From CAZUSC01 sp964622915 (GTDB taxonomy: Bacteria > Patescibacteriota > Andersenbacteria > UBA10190): a stretch of DNA of 6,066 nucleotides. Position numbers and translations under genes: made by a program. Numbering within the stretch: position 1 is the first letter of the stretch; every line of letters begins with the position of its first letter. The notes beneath the pieces are model-generated. The model was given only the letters and a program-made list of their open reading frames with translations. It searched no databases and was not told the DNA's origin. Shown piece by piece: positions 1-5,661 of this stretch. The stretch covers positions 1 through 6,066 of the forward strand of contig CAZUSC010000003.1 of the NCBI GenBank assembly GCA_964622915.1, in the 5' to 3' direction.

Positions 1-2049
1 ATTATTTTAGGCTTCTTTTCAGCCGCGGGGCCCACGGGCGCTTGGCTGCTGGGAGTCGTGCGGCGGGTCTTTGGCCTTAGTGCTTATCTACTGCCGATCG
101 TCATGATTTGGATCGGTATTTATTGCATTCGGCCGCGCGAGGACAGCTGGCCTCGTCTGCGATTGATCGGCATTATTTTAACGTTTATTGGCCTGCTGGG
201 GTTCTTGCACATCATTGGGGGGACTACGGAAGATGCCTTACAAACGGCTTTAGATGGCCGCGGGGGCGGCTTACTTGGTTTTGTACTGGCTTTTCCCATA
301 ATGAAAGCTTTCTCGGGCGCTGTGGCGCTCCTAATATTCATTGCTGCTTGGCTGATCGGTGTTTTTCTCACCTTTAATCTGTCCCCGGCCGAAATAGCCA
401 GCTGGCTGCGGGACTTTATTCCGCGGCGCGAGCAGACGGGTGAAGACAAGAGCGACAGTTACGATGCCAGCGACGAAGCGGATACCGTGCCCACTTTTCA
501 CATCAGCGGGCGCTTACTGACTGGTAAACCTGATCCGCAGCAATTAAAATTAGCTGCCCAGCAGCAAGCGCAAGAGCAAGAACAAAAAGAGCGCATGCGG
601 CAGCAACTGCGGGCGGCTAATCGACGTTATCAGCCCCCTTCTTTAGATATTCTGCACTCATCGATTGGCAAGCCGGACAGCGGAGACATCAAAGCTAATA
701 ATAAGATTATTCAGGAGACGCTGGATAAGTTCGGTATTACGGTCACCATGTCCAGAGAAAGTGTCGGGCCAACTGTCACTCAATATAAGCTGCGGCCGGC
801 CGAAGGAGTAAAGCTCTCCCGCATTACCGCCCTGCAGAATGACCTGGCGCTGGCCTTGCAGGCAGTATCACTTAGAATCGAAGCGCCCATTCCGGGTACT
901 AGCCTAGTCGGTATTGAAATTCCCAACAAAGTAGTGTCCTTGGTGCGCCTGCGGGATTTGCTGTCCTCGCGCGAGTATCGATCAATCGTCGCTCCCTTAG
1001 CGATTGTCATGGGAAAAAACGTCGCTGGCCGGCCGGTAGCGGCCGGGCTCGATAACATGCCGCACTTGCTGGTGGCCGGCGCGACCGGTTCCGGCAAATC
1101 CATTTTCATCAATACTTTGATATTATCGCTCATTTATCGCAACTCGCCGGCATTAGTACGCCTGATTTTGGTTGATCCTAAACGAGTGGAGTTATCGCTC
1201 TTTAATGGCATTCCTCACTTGCTGAATCCCGTCATAATCGAGCCAGATAAAACTATTGAGGCGCTGAAATGGGCGGTGCGGGAAATGGACCGGCGCTACC
1301 GATTGTTATCGAAATCCGGGGCGCGTAATTTAATGTCCTATAACGCCAATAACCCCGAAGAAGCGCTGCCCATGATTGTCATTATCATTGATGAGTTAGC
1401 CGACTTAATGTCCACCCATGCCCGCGATGTTGAGGGGATTATTGTCCGCTTAAGCCAGATGGCGCGGGCCATTGGCATTCACTTAGTCCTGGCCACCCAG
1501 CGTCCGTCCGTCAACGTTATTACCGGATTGATTAAAGCCAATATCCCTACCCGTGTCGCCTTTAATGTCGCCTCCCAGGTTGATTCCCGAACTATTATTG
1601 ACATGGGCGGAGCGGAGAAGCTCCTCGGTAACGGCGACATGCTCTTCCTGTCCGGTGATCAGTCCAAACCGGTGCGTTTGCAAGCCGCTTTTGTGTCCGA
1701 AGAAGAAGTGCGGCGGGTAGTGGCGGACTTGGTGGCCAATAATCCAGAGGCGCAGTTCGAGGAAAGCATCACGGCGCCGACGCGCGAGGCTACCAGCGGT
1801 GTGCGCGAGGATATTAACGACACTTTCTATGAGGAAGCTAAGCGAGTAGTAGTAGAGTCAGGCAAAGCCAGCGCTTCGCTCCTGCAGCGCCGTCTGCGTG
1901 TTGGGTATGCCCGGGCGGCTCGCTTACTGGATATGTTGGAAGATCAAGGCGTCATTAGCCAGGCCGATGGCAATAAGCCCCGGGAAGTACTGGCAGAGCC
2001 GGCCAGATTTTATAAGGATGAGCAAGCGGGAGACGACAGAGAATTTTAA
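1..2049 (+). CDS. ftsK: DNA translocase FtsK/SpoIIIE, 5'-truncated by the window edge
   Basis: FtsK is a hexameric, septum-anchored ATPase that pumps chromosomal DNA into daughter cells during division. The reading frame is open from base 1. A GTG at 58 is only an internal codon, because hydrophobic sequence typical of the FtsK membrane domain continues upstream of it; 682 residues are visible. The visible N-terminal ~140 residues form several membrane helices (including FGLSAYLLPIVMIWIGIYCI and the stretch near LLIFIAAWLIGVFL). A charged, Q/E-rich linker follows, and then the motor. The Walker A motif GATGSGKS is encoded at 1078-1101 (visible residues 360-367). Walker B is IIIDELADL, with D464 and E465 near 1390-1395. 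The region around ATQRPSVNVITG is strongly conserved. The C-terminus, about 1830-2000, is a winged-helix gamma domain (LLQRRLRVGYARAARLLD) of the kind that reads KOPS-like polar sequences. The stop abuts element E1. The identity is very secure; only the start is missing. Confidence 0.97.
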   Translation: MILGFFSAAGPTGAWLLGVVRRVFGLSAYLLPIVMIWIGIYCIRPREDSWPRLRLIGIILTFIGLLGFLHIIGGTTEDALQTALDGRGGGLLGFVLAFPIMKAFSGAVALLIFIAAWLIGVFLTFNLSPAEIASWLRDFIPRREQTGEDKSDSYDASDEADTVPTFHISGRLLTGKPDPQQLKLAAQQQAQEQEQKERMRQQLRAANRRYQPPSLDILHSSIGKPDSGDIKANNKIIQETLDKFGITVTMSRESVGPTVTQYKLRPAEGVKLSRITALQNDLALALQAVSLRIEAPIPGTSLVGIEIPNKVVSLVRLRDLLSSREYRSIVAPLAIVMGKNVAGRPVAAGLDNMPHLLVAGATGSGKSIFINTLILSLIYRNSPALVRLILVDPKRVELSLFNGIPHLLNPVIIEPDKTIEALKWAVREMDRRYRLLSKSGARNLMSYNANNPEEALPMIVIIIDELADLMSTHARDVEGIIVRLSQMARAIGIHLVLATQRPSVNVITGLIKANIPTRVAFNVASQVDSRTIIDMGGAEKLLGNGDMLFLSGDQSKPVRLQAAFVSEEEVRRVVADLVANNPEAQFEESITAPTREATSGVREDINDTFYEEAKRVVVESGKASASLLQRRLRVGYARAARLLDMLEDQGVISQADGNKPREVLAEPARFYKDEQAGDDREF

Positions 2050-2211
2050 GTATGCCCAGTAACAATACCTCATCACCCGCCAGTGGGCGGGCACGGCAGC
2101 ATCTAAAATAGCTGTCTTGATCATGAATACATTATCACTGACAAATGAATACGCACCTACTTCCCAGCAACCCTTCGTGTTGCTGGATGAGGTAGTTGTT
2201 ACTGGGTATGC
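2050..2211 (+). promoter_or_regulatory. E1: palindromic, probably structured RNA leader of the RodZ-like gene
   Basis: This occupies the whole gap between the ftsK stop and the next start codon. Bases 2050-2074 pair with 2186-2211 in a stem of 25 pairs, with one bulge (G2195) and two G.U pairs (U2051.G2210 and G2054.U2207). The AUG at 2208-2210 lies in the 3' arm, paired to UAU at 2051-2053. The only SD-like string, GAGG at 2189-2192, is also inside the stem. Inside are three further hairpins or segments: CCCGCC/GGCGGG (2076-2081 with 2086-2091, loop AGTG); GGCAGC/GCTGTC (2095-2100 with 2111-2116); and CAGCAAC/GTTGCTG (2165-2171 with 2179-2185). An 8-nt direct repeat ATGAATAC occurs at 2123-2130 and 2145-2152. 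The whole looks like a closed multi-branch junction. Size, closing stem and start-codon placement match E2 before rpsF. The function is unknown; translational masking is an inference, and a small inverted-repeat mobile element is the main alternative. Confidence 0.7.
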
Positions 2212-2891
2212 CCGATAAAAAACCATACCGCCGGGATCGGGGCGCGGTCAAAATAGGCCGCCAACTGCAAGCAGCGCGGGAGCGGCTCCCGCGCAGTTTA
2301 GAGGATGCTGCGGCCGCACTAAATATTCCGGCCGCCCAGCTGCGCGCACTTGAGGAGGGGGATTTGGCTATCTTTGCGGCGGAAGTATATGCCCGGGGTG
2401 TTTATAGCAAATATGCCGCTTGGCTGGGACTGGACAGCGAGCAGACGGCCAGGCCTTTCCTGCGCGCGCTGTCGGCTGGCCGGGTGGTCAAGCCGCTCAA
2501 TTTACCCGTACCAGAGAGATGGTATCAGCGCCTGATCAATCCGCGCACCGTTATTATTGGCGTCGGTGCCCTACTAGCCGCTGCTGTCAGCGGATACATT
2601 AGCTGGCAGGTTCGATCTTTTTGGCAATTGCCGGATCTGGCTTTAATAACTCCCACCGACAACGTCTTGGCACAGGAAACCGTGTCCATCAGCGGTGTCT
2701 CCGAGCCGGAGGCGCGGGTGAGTATTAATGAGCAATCAGTATTATTGCAAGACGATGCCACTTTTATCCAAGCACTAGATTTGCGCCCCGGTATTAATAT
2801 TGTGCGGGTGGAAGCAGAGAATGTCGCCGGCCGCAAGCGAGTGATCGAGCGGCAGTTACTACGGCCGCGTACGAGTGATCCGCCGGGGTAA
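2208..2891 (+). CDS. RodZ-like membrane protein with cytoplasmic helix-turn-helix domain
   Basis: This 227-residue, single-pass membrane protein has the RodZ layout. Residues ~15-75 form an HTH domain of the RodZ/YfgA type (IGRQLQAARE, then LEDAAAALNIPAAQLRALEEGD, read as two helices, and YARGVYSKYAAWLGL). A basic and hydrophobic linker leads to one membrane helix at ~114-134 (TVIIGVGALLAAAVSGYI). The extracytoplasmic part, ~145-220, is a beta-rich immunoglobulin-like fold (SISGVSEPEARVSINE, then LRPGINIVRVEAENVAGR). RodZ links MreB to the cell-wall machinery in rod-shaped bacteria. Many CPR genomes carry such proteins, and the exact role here is unproven. I chose ATG 2208 over TTG 2196 because TTG would add only four residues and lies 3 nt after the GAGG. 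The chosen ATG lacks a well-spaced SD (15 nt from GAGG) and is embedded in the E1 stem. It sits between ftsK and recA on the same strand and could be cotranscribed with ftsK. Confidence 0.8.
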   Translation: MPDKKPYRRDRGAVKIGRQLQAARERLPRSLEDAAAALNIPAAQLRALEEGDLAIFAAEVYARGVYSKYAAWLGLDSEQTARPFLRALSAGRVVKPLNLPVPERWYQRLINPRTVIIGVGALLAAAVSGYISWQVRSFWQLPDLALITPTDNVLAQETVSISGVSEPEARVSINEQSVLLQDDATFIQALDLRPGINIVRVEAENVAGRKRVIERQLLRPRTSDPPG

Positions 2892-2983
2892 ACAATGTTT
2901 GCGAGGTAGGAATATTACCCGTAAGCTTATACGATGGTTAGGTAAAGGAGAAAGTAACGATTTTTTAAATCTGGTGTCAAACT
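2892..2983 (+). promoter_or_regulatory. recA leader with a distant Shine-Dalgarno and small hairpins
   Basis: The 92-nt gap holds a strong SD, AAAGGAG, at 2944-2950, but the recA ATG is 33 nt further on and no in-frame start lies closer (an in-frame TAA is at 2966-2968). A perfect 5-bp hairpin, GATTT-TTT-AAATC (2959-2971), sits between them and could shorten the effective spacing to about 20 nt, which is still long. Upstream is GGTA/TACC around 2905-2919 and a -10-like TTATAC (2927-2932) with no convincing -35. A four-codon mini-ORF, ATGGTTAGGTAA (2934-2945), begins with the same seven bases, ATGGTTA, that begin recA (2984-2990). I see no recognisable LexA operator of the E. coli or Bacillus type. 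Confidence 0.4.
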
Positions 2984-4030
2984 ATGGTTAAACAAACTGC
3001 CACTAAGCTAGCCAAAACGAAGGAAGAGCCGGCCGCCGACGATCGAACGGTAGCAGTCACCTCCGCCATCGATATCATCAAAGAGCGCTTTGGCGAAGGG
3101 GCTATCATGCGTTTGGGGGAAATAAAGAAAACGGATATTGACTCGATTCCGACCGGCTCGCTCTCTTTAGATATTGCTTTGGGTATCGGCGGCTTGCCGC
3201 GCGGACGGGTTATTGAAATTTATGGGCCGGAGTCAAGCGGAAAATCCACCCTGGCCCTACACGTAACAGCCAATACTCAAAAAAAAGGTGGCACTGTTGC
3301 CTATGTCGACGCCGAGCACGCGCTTGATCCCCAATATGCCAAGCGAGTCGGTGTAGATTTAAATACACTTTTAATCAGCCAACCAGATACCGGTGAGCAA
3401 GCACTGGATATTGTCGAAACGCTCGTACGCTCGGGAGCGGTGGATTTAGTGGTCATTGATTCGGTGGCAGCGCTCACGCCACGGGCAGAAATTGAAGGTG
3501 AAATGGGAGCCTCGCACATGGGTCTGCAGGCGCGATTGATGTCGCAAGCCTTGCGGAAGTTGACCGCTATTGTGTCCAAAACTAACACCATGGTGATCTT
3601 CATTAATCAGATTCGCATGAAGATTGGCGTAATGTTTGGCAACCCGGAGGAAACAACTGGCGGCAAAGCCCTGAAGTTCTACTCTTCCGTCCGCATTGAC
3701 TTGCGCCGACGGGCCCAGATTAAAATGGGTGAGAAAATAATCGGCAACCGCGTTCATGCCAAGGTCGTTAAGAACAAAGTGGCACCGCCGTTCAAAGTAG
3801 CCGAGTTCGACATCATGTATAACCACGGCATCAGTTATGAAGGCGATATTGTCGATAAGGGTTTGGAATATAAAATTATTCAAAAAGCAGGCAGTTGGTT
3901 ATCCTACGGTGATATCAAACTGGGCCAGGGCCGCGAAGCCTCCAAAACGGTACTGCAGGCGGATAGAAAAATGGCCAAGGAAATCATCGATGCCATCTGG
4001 GTCGCCGCCGAAAAAGACGAAATCCAGTAA
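2984..4030 (+). CDS. recA: Recombinase RecA
   Basis: RecA is the ATP-dependent strand-exchange protein that forms filaments on single-stranded DNA for homologous recombination and the SOS signal. At 348 residues it is close to the E. coli length (~352). It begins with an extra basic N-terminal stretch of roughly 15 residues before the conserved polymerisation helix. Walker A is GPESSGKS at 81-88, the catalytic glutamate is E111 (VDAEHALD), and Walker B is LVVIDS with D159. DNA-binding loop L1 is EGEMGASHMG (171-180). Loop L2 starts at NQIRMKIGVMFGNPEETTGG (208-227). The C-terminal domain is complete, but it ends soon after AAEKDEIQ and lacks the long acidic tail of E. coli RecA, which in that protein damps activity. 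All key residues are present, so the protein should be active. ATG 2984 is the only possible start downstream of the in-frame stop. No terminator is visible before the convergent RNHCP gene, 12 nt away. Confidence 0.98.
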   Translation: MVKQTATKLAKTKEEPAADDRTVAVTSAIDIIKERFGEGAIMRLGEIKKTDIDSIPTGSLSLDIALGIGGLPRGRVIEIYGPESSGKSTLALHVTANTQKKGGTVAYVDAEHALDPQYAKRVGVDLNTLLISQPDTGEQALDIVETLVRSGAVDLVVIDSVAALTPRAEIEGEMGASHMGLQARLMSQALRKLTAIVSKTNTMVIFINQIRMKIGVMFGNPEETTGGKALKFYSSVRIDLRRRAQIKMGEKIIGNRVHAKVVKNKVAPPFKVAEFDIMYNHGISYEGDIVDKGLEYKIIQKAGSWLSYGDIKLGQGREASKTVLQADRKMAKEIIDAIWVAAEKDEIQ

Positions 4031-4042
4031 TGAATCTGGTAT

Positions 4043-4381
4043 TTAAAGAACGTCGCGGCCCGTTGTAAAGCTGTTAATCAACTGCCAGATAGCCGTCTGG
4101 TCATCATCAGGAGCCGTCCGGTTACGGCCGATTTTCTGGCAATGAAGACACTGCTGAACCAGAGCTAGCTTAGCGGGATCAGTACCTTCTACCGCCACGG
4201 CTGGCATCAGGCCGCCGCAACTGCTAGCGCGGTCGCCCGGGACATTATCGACGTGCTTAGCGGTCAGACACTTGGGACAGTGATTACGAAAAGTACCGCG
4301 GGCAGGAAGAACTCTATCTCCACACTTTTCACAAGTGAACCCTTCGTTGCGAGGGATGAAATTTTTCCGTTGGGTACTGAT
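4043..4381 (-). CDS. RNHCP-domain zinc-ribbon protein, apparently with a non-canonical ATC start
   Basis: The minus frame is open from the TAA at 4388-4390 down to the stop at 4043-4045. From the ATC at 4379-4381 it encodes 112 residues. It matches the RNHCP family closely: FTCEKCG (residues 15-21), the signature RNHCPKCL (32-39), KHVDNVPGDR (42-51), SCGGLMP (54-60), CLHCQKIGRNR (78-88) and APDDD. The seven cysteines (17, 20, 35, 38, 55, 78, 81) and nearby histidines suggest bound zinc. The family is widespread but has no established function. No ATG, GTG or TTG occurs in frame before the domain, and the first Met is residue 59. The ATC stands where MSTQ would be expected (ISTQRKNF). The gene may start at ATC, may be a non-translated remnant, or may reflect a base error or a heptamer-repeat change. 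The intact domain argues against long decay. It is last in the rpsF-ssb-rpsR operon, which hints at a ribosome-linked role (inference). Confidence 0.85.
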   Translation of the reverse strand: MSTQRKNFIPRNEGFTCEKCGDRVLPARGTFRNHCPKCLTAKHVDNVPGDRASSCGGLMPAVAVEGTDPAKLALVQQCLHCQKIGRNRTAPDDDQTAIWQLINSFTTGRDVL

Positions 4382-4408
4382 TACTCGTTACCAGTTACTG
4401 ATTACTTC
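4374..4408. repeat. Heptamer array at the rpsR/RNHCP junction
   Basis: Five in-phase 7-bp units on the plus strand: GTACTGA, TTACTCG, TTACCAG, TTACTGA, TTACTTC. Read on the transcribed minus strand the core is GTAA plus three variable bases. The array fills the gap after the rpsR stop and runs into the first codons of the RNHCP frame, including its ATC. Because 7 is not a multiple of 3, the TAA carried by successive units moves through all three reading frames. Confidence 0.8.
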
Positions 4409-4412
4409 GTGC

Positions 4413-4640
4413 CTACTGTCCGCGATAGCCCAGCAAACCGGCTTCCCGGCCGCGCTTAATCTCGCGAGAGATTTGTCGTTGGTGCTTAGCACAACTGCCA
4501 GATTTTTTGCGAGGCAAAATCTTATTCTGTCCGCTCATAAATTGGCGCAGCAACTCACTGTCGCGGAAAGTAATTTCTTTGATTTGCTCCGTGCACAACA
4601 GGCAGTCGGTACGGTAGCGTCGCTGTTTTCTCATTGGCAT
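4413..4640 (-). CDS. rpsR: 30S ribosomal protein S18 (zinc-binding form)
   Basis: S18 binds the platform of the small subunit as a dimer with S6. The 75-residue length is normal. Residues 10-16 (RTDCLLC) and 49-54 (SCAKHQ) supply C13, C16, C50 and H53, the zinc-ligand set of the 'C+' form of S18. The core ILPRKKSGSCAKHQRQISRE and the final LLGYRG match the family closely. Start ATG 4638-4640 is preferred, but an in-frame ATG two codons later (MPMRK) could serve as well, and neither has a purine-rich SD (the upstream sequence reads TTTCCCAATTCCT). It is the third gene of the rpsF-ssb-rpsR operon, with 47 nt to ssb upstream and the RNHCP gene just downstream. Confidence 0.96.
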   Translation of the reverse strand: MPMRKQRRYRTDCLLCTEQIKEITFRDSELLRQFMSGQNKILPRKKSGSCAKHQRQISREIKRGREAGLLGYRGQ

Positions 4641-4663
4641 AGGAATTGGGAAATTATTAATTT

Positions 4664-4691
4664 TTTCGAGTTTCTATTTTCTGATTTCTAA
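4664..4691. repeat. Heptamer array at the ssb/rpsR junction
   Basis: Four in-phase 7-bp units on the plus strand: TTTCGAG, TTTCTAT, TTTCTGA, TTTCTAA. On the coding minus strand they read TTAGAAA, TCAGAAA, ATAGAAA, CTCGAAA. The first minus-strand unit includes the ssb stop codon (TAG, 4688-4690), so the array starts at the very end of the gene. The remaining bases up to rpsR (4641-4663) are AT-rich with no SD. Confidence 0.8.
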
Positions 4692-5155
4692 AATGGTATA
4701 TCTTCAATGCGAATTTCCTCATCGCTAGTCGGCTGCGCCGTAGCCATTGCTGGCTCCCGGGTGGGGGTGGCCTGCTCGGTCTTCTGGCTGGGAGCAGAAC
4801 TTTGACCTTGCCAAGGAGTGCCTTCTGACTTGCTGCCCAACATAATCATATTGTCAGCGACAACCTCGGTGCGATAACGTTTGCTGCCATCCTGGGCTTG
4901 CCAGTTGCGGGTTTGCAGATGGCCTTCAATATAAACCTGCCGGCCCTTGGATAAATATTGGGCGCAGATTTCTGCCAGGCGGCGCCAAGCAACCACATTG
5001 TGGTACTCAACTTGGTCCTTTTGCTGTCCCTGCTGATCTTTCCAAACCCGGTTGGTAGCCAGGCTGAAATTGGTCACGGCTGTGCCTTGCGGCGTAGTGC
5101 GGGCTTCGGGATCGGCTGTTAGCCGCCCGATCAGCATCACTTTATTTAGATCCAT
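4688..5155 (-). CDS. ssb: Single-stranded DNA-binding protein SSB
   Basis: SSB coats single-stranded DNA during replication and repair and recruits partner proteins through its C-terminal tip. The protein has 155 residues. An OB fold spans ~3-106 (NKVMLIGRLTADPE, EYHNVVAWRRLAEICAQYL, GRQVYIEGHLQTRNW, YRTEVVADNMIMLG), with W38, W57 and W85 at the usual base-stacking positions. A Q/P/T-rich linker (~110-143) follows, and then the acidic tip DEEIRIEDIPF, close to the canonical DDDIPF. The start at ATG 5153-5155 gives the expected MDLNKVMLIGRL beginning. The 12 nt upstream are heptamer repeat with no SD. The position between rpsF and rpsR is the classic bacterial order, tying SSB supply to ribosome-protein synthesis. 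Confidence 0.97.
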   Translation of the reverse strand: MDLNKVMLIGRLTADPEARTTPQGTAVTNFSLATNRVWKDQQGQQKDQVEYHNVVAWRRLAEICAQYLSKGRQVYIEGHLQTRNWQAQDGSKRYRTEVVADNMIMLGSKSEGTPWQGQSSAPSQKTEQATPTREPAMATAQPTSDEEIRIEDIPF

Positions 5156-5158
5156 GAT

Positions 5159-5231
5159 TTAGAAATTAGAAATTGGAAATTAGAAAATAGGGTTGAGTAA
5201 CATCATAAACTTTTTAGTTTCTATTTTCATA
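5159..5231. repeat. Two opposed heptamer arrays filling the rpsF/ssb gap
   Basis: The 77-nt gap has two arrays. On the plus strand 5159-5186 is TTAGAAA, TTAGAAA, TTGGAAA, TTAGAAA, with a decayed fifth unit ATAGGGT. At 5211-5231 the opposite orientation appears: TTTTTAG, TTTCTAT, TTTCATA. TTTCTAT is identical to a unit at the ssb/rpsR junction. The opposed arrays let GAAAATAG (5183-5190) pair with CTATTTTC (5221-5228), so the gap could fold as a loose hairpin between the rpsF stop and the ssb start. No SD is visible. Confidence 0.75.
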
Positions 5232-5232
5232 A

Positions 5233-5661
5233 TTACTTAATTTCTTCGGTCAGGGCTTCTTCAATACCTTTTTCGACATCGGCCATCGTGACTTTTTTGT
5301 CAGGTTTGGCGGTGCTGGCTTGGGCGGGCGCCGCTTTCTTACTGCGCTCCAAAACTTCTAGGCCGACTTCCTGACGCTGGGCTGTTTGTAAAATCGTAAA
5401 ACGGATTAAGCCCTGCGCTTTTTTTAGAAAGGTATGCAGCTCCTGTGTTTTGCTCGGATCCAGTTGAATTTGCAGATGGCGCAGGAAAGCAGAATTAGTT
5501 TTTTTGATGGGGTAAGCTAAGCGACGGCGCAGGCTAGCCGAGGCATGCATAATGCTGCCAGCCAGCTCGTTTATTTTGCCGTCTATCGCTGAATTTAGTT
5601 CAGTGCGAGCCTCCTCATTAAGCTGAGGGTCTGTCAAATATGTTATTTCGTAGTCATGCAT
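5233..5661 (-). CDS. rpsF: 30S ribosomal protein S6
   Basis: S6 binds the 30S platform together with S18. The ferredoxin-like fold covers ~1-100: MHDYEITYLT as strand 1, then a charged helix, SLRRRLAYPIKKTNSAFL as the central strands, and LIRFTIL near 85-91. At 142 residues it is longer than the typical ~95-130. The extra ~40 residues form an A/K-rich linker and a charged helical end (DKKVTMADVEKGIEEALTEE), an extension I associate with CPR S6 proteins (from memory, not checked here). Start ATG 5659-5661 lies inside the 3' arm of E2 as GGGGTATG. The next ATG, four bases further on, is out of frame. GGGG ends one base before the start, too close to be a normal SD. It is the first gene of the operon rpsF-ssb-rpsR-RNHCP. 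Confidence 0.96.
   Translation of the reverse strand: MHDYEITYLTDPQLNEEARTELNSAIDGKINELAGSIMHASASLRRRLAYPIKKTNSAFLRHLQIQLDPSKTQELHTFLKKAQGLIRFTILQTAQRQEVGLEVLERSKKAAPAQASTAKPDKKVTMADVEKGIEEALTEEIK

Noticed and set aside
1903..1913. GGGTATGCCCG inside ftsK, identical over 11 nt to the 3' edge of E1 (2204-2214)
   Set aside because: It encodes the conserved VGYARAARL motif of the FtsK gamma domain and has no pairing arm nearby, so it is most simply coincidence, although it could have been a template for the E1 edge.
2050..2211. E1 as an integron attC site or CRISPR-like repeat
   Set aside because: The arms lack the RYYYAAC/GTTRRRY core pair, there is no integrase or cassette array, and there are no spaced direct repeats.
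2892..2983. LexA/SOS box before recA
   Set aside because: Neither CTGT-N8-ACAG nor GAAC-N4-GTTC occurs; the only palindrome (GGTA/TACC) is too short to support an operator.
3446..3883. 145-codon minus-strand frame within recA
   Set aside because: It is a shadow of the strongly conserved recA coding frame.
4024..4039. CCAG/CTGG inverted repeat at the recA/RNHCP convergence as a bidirectional terminator
   Set aside because: Only four pairs with an 8-nt loop and no T-tract on either strand.
4253..4691. Open plus-strand frames of 68 and 118 codons over this region
   Set aside because: They are antisense to rpsR and the RNHCP gene, whose family motifs are clear, and they show no recognisable protein features.
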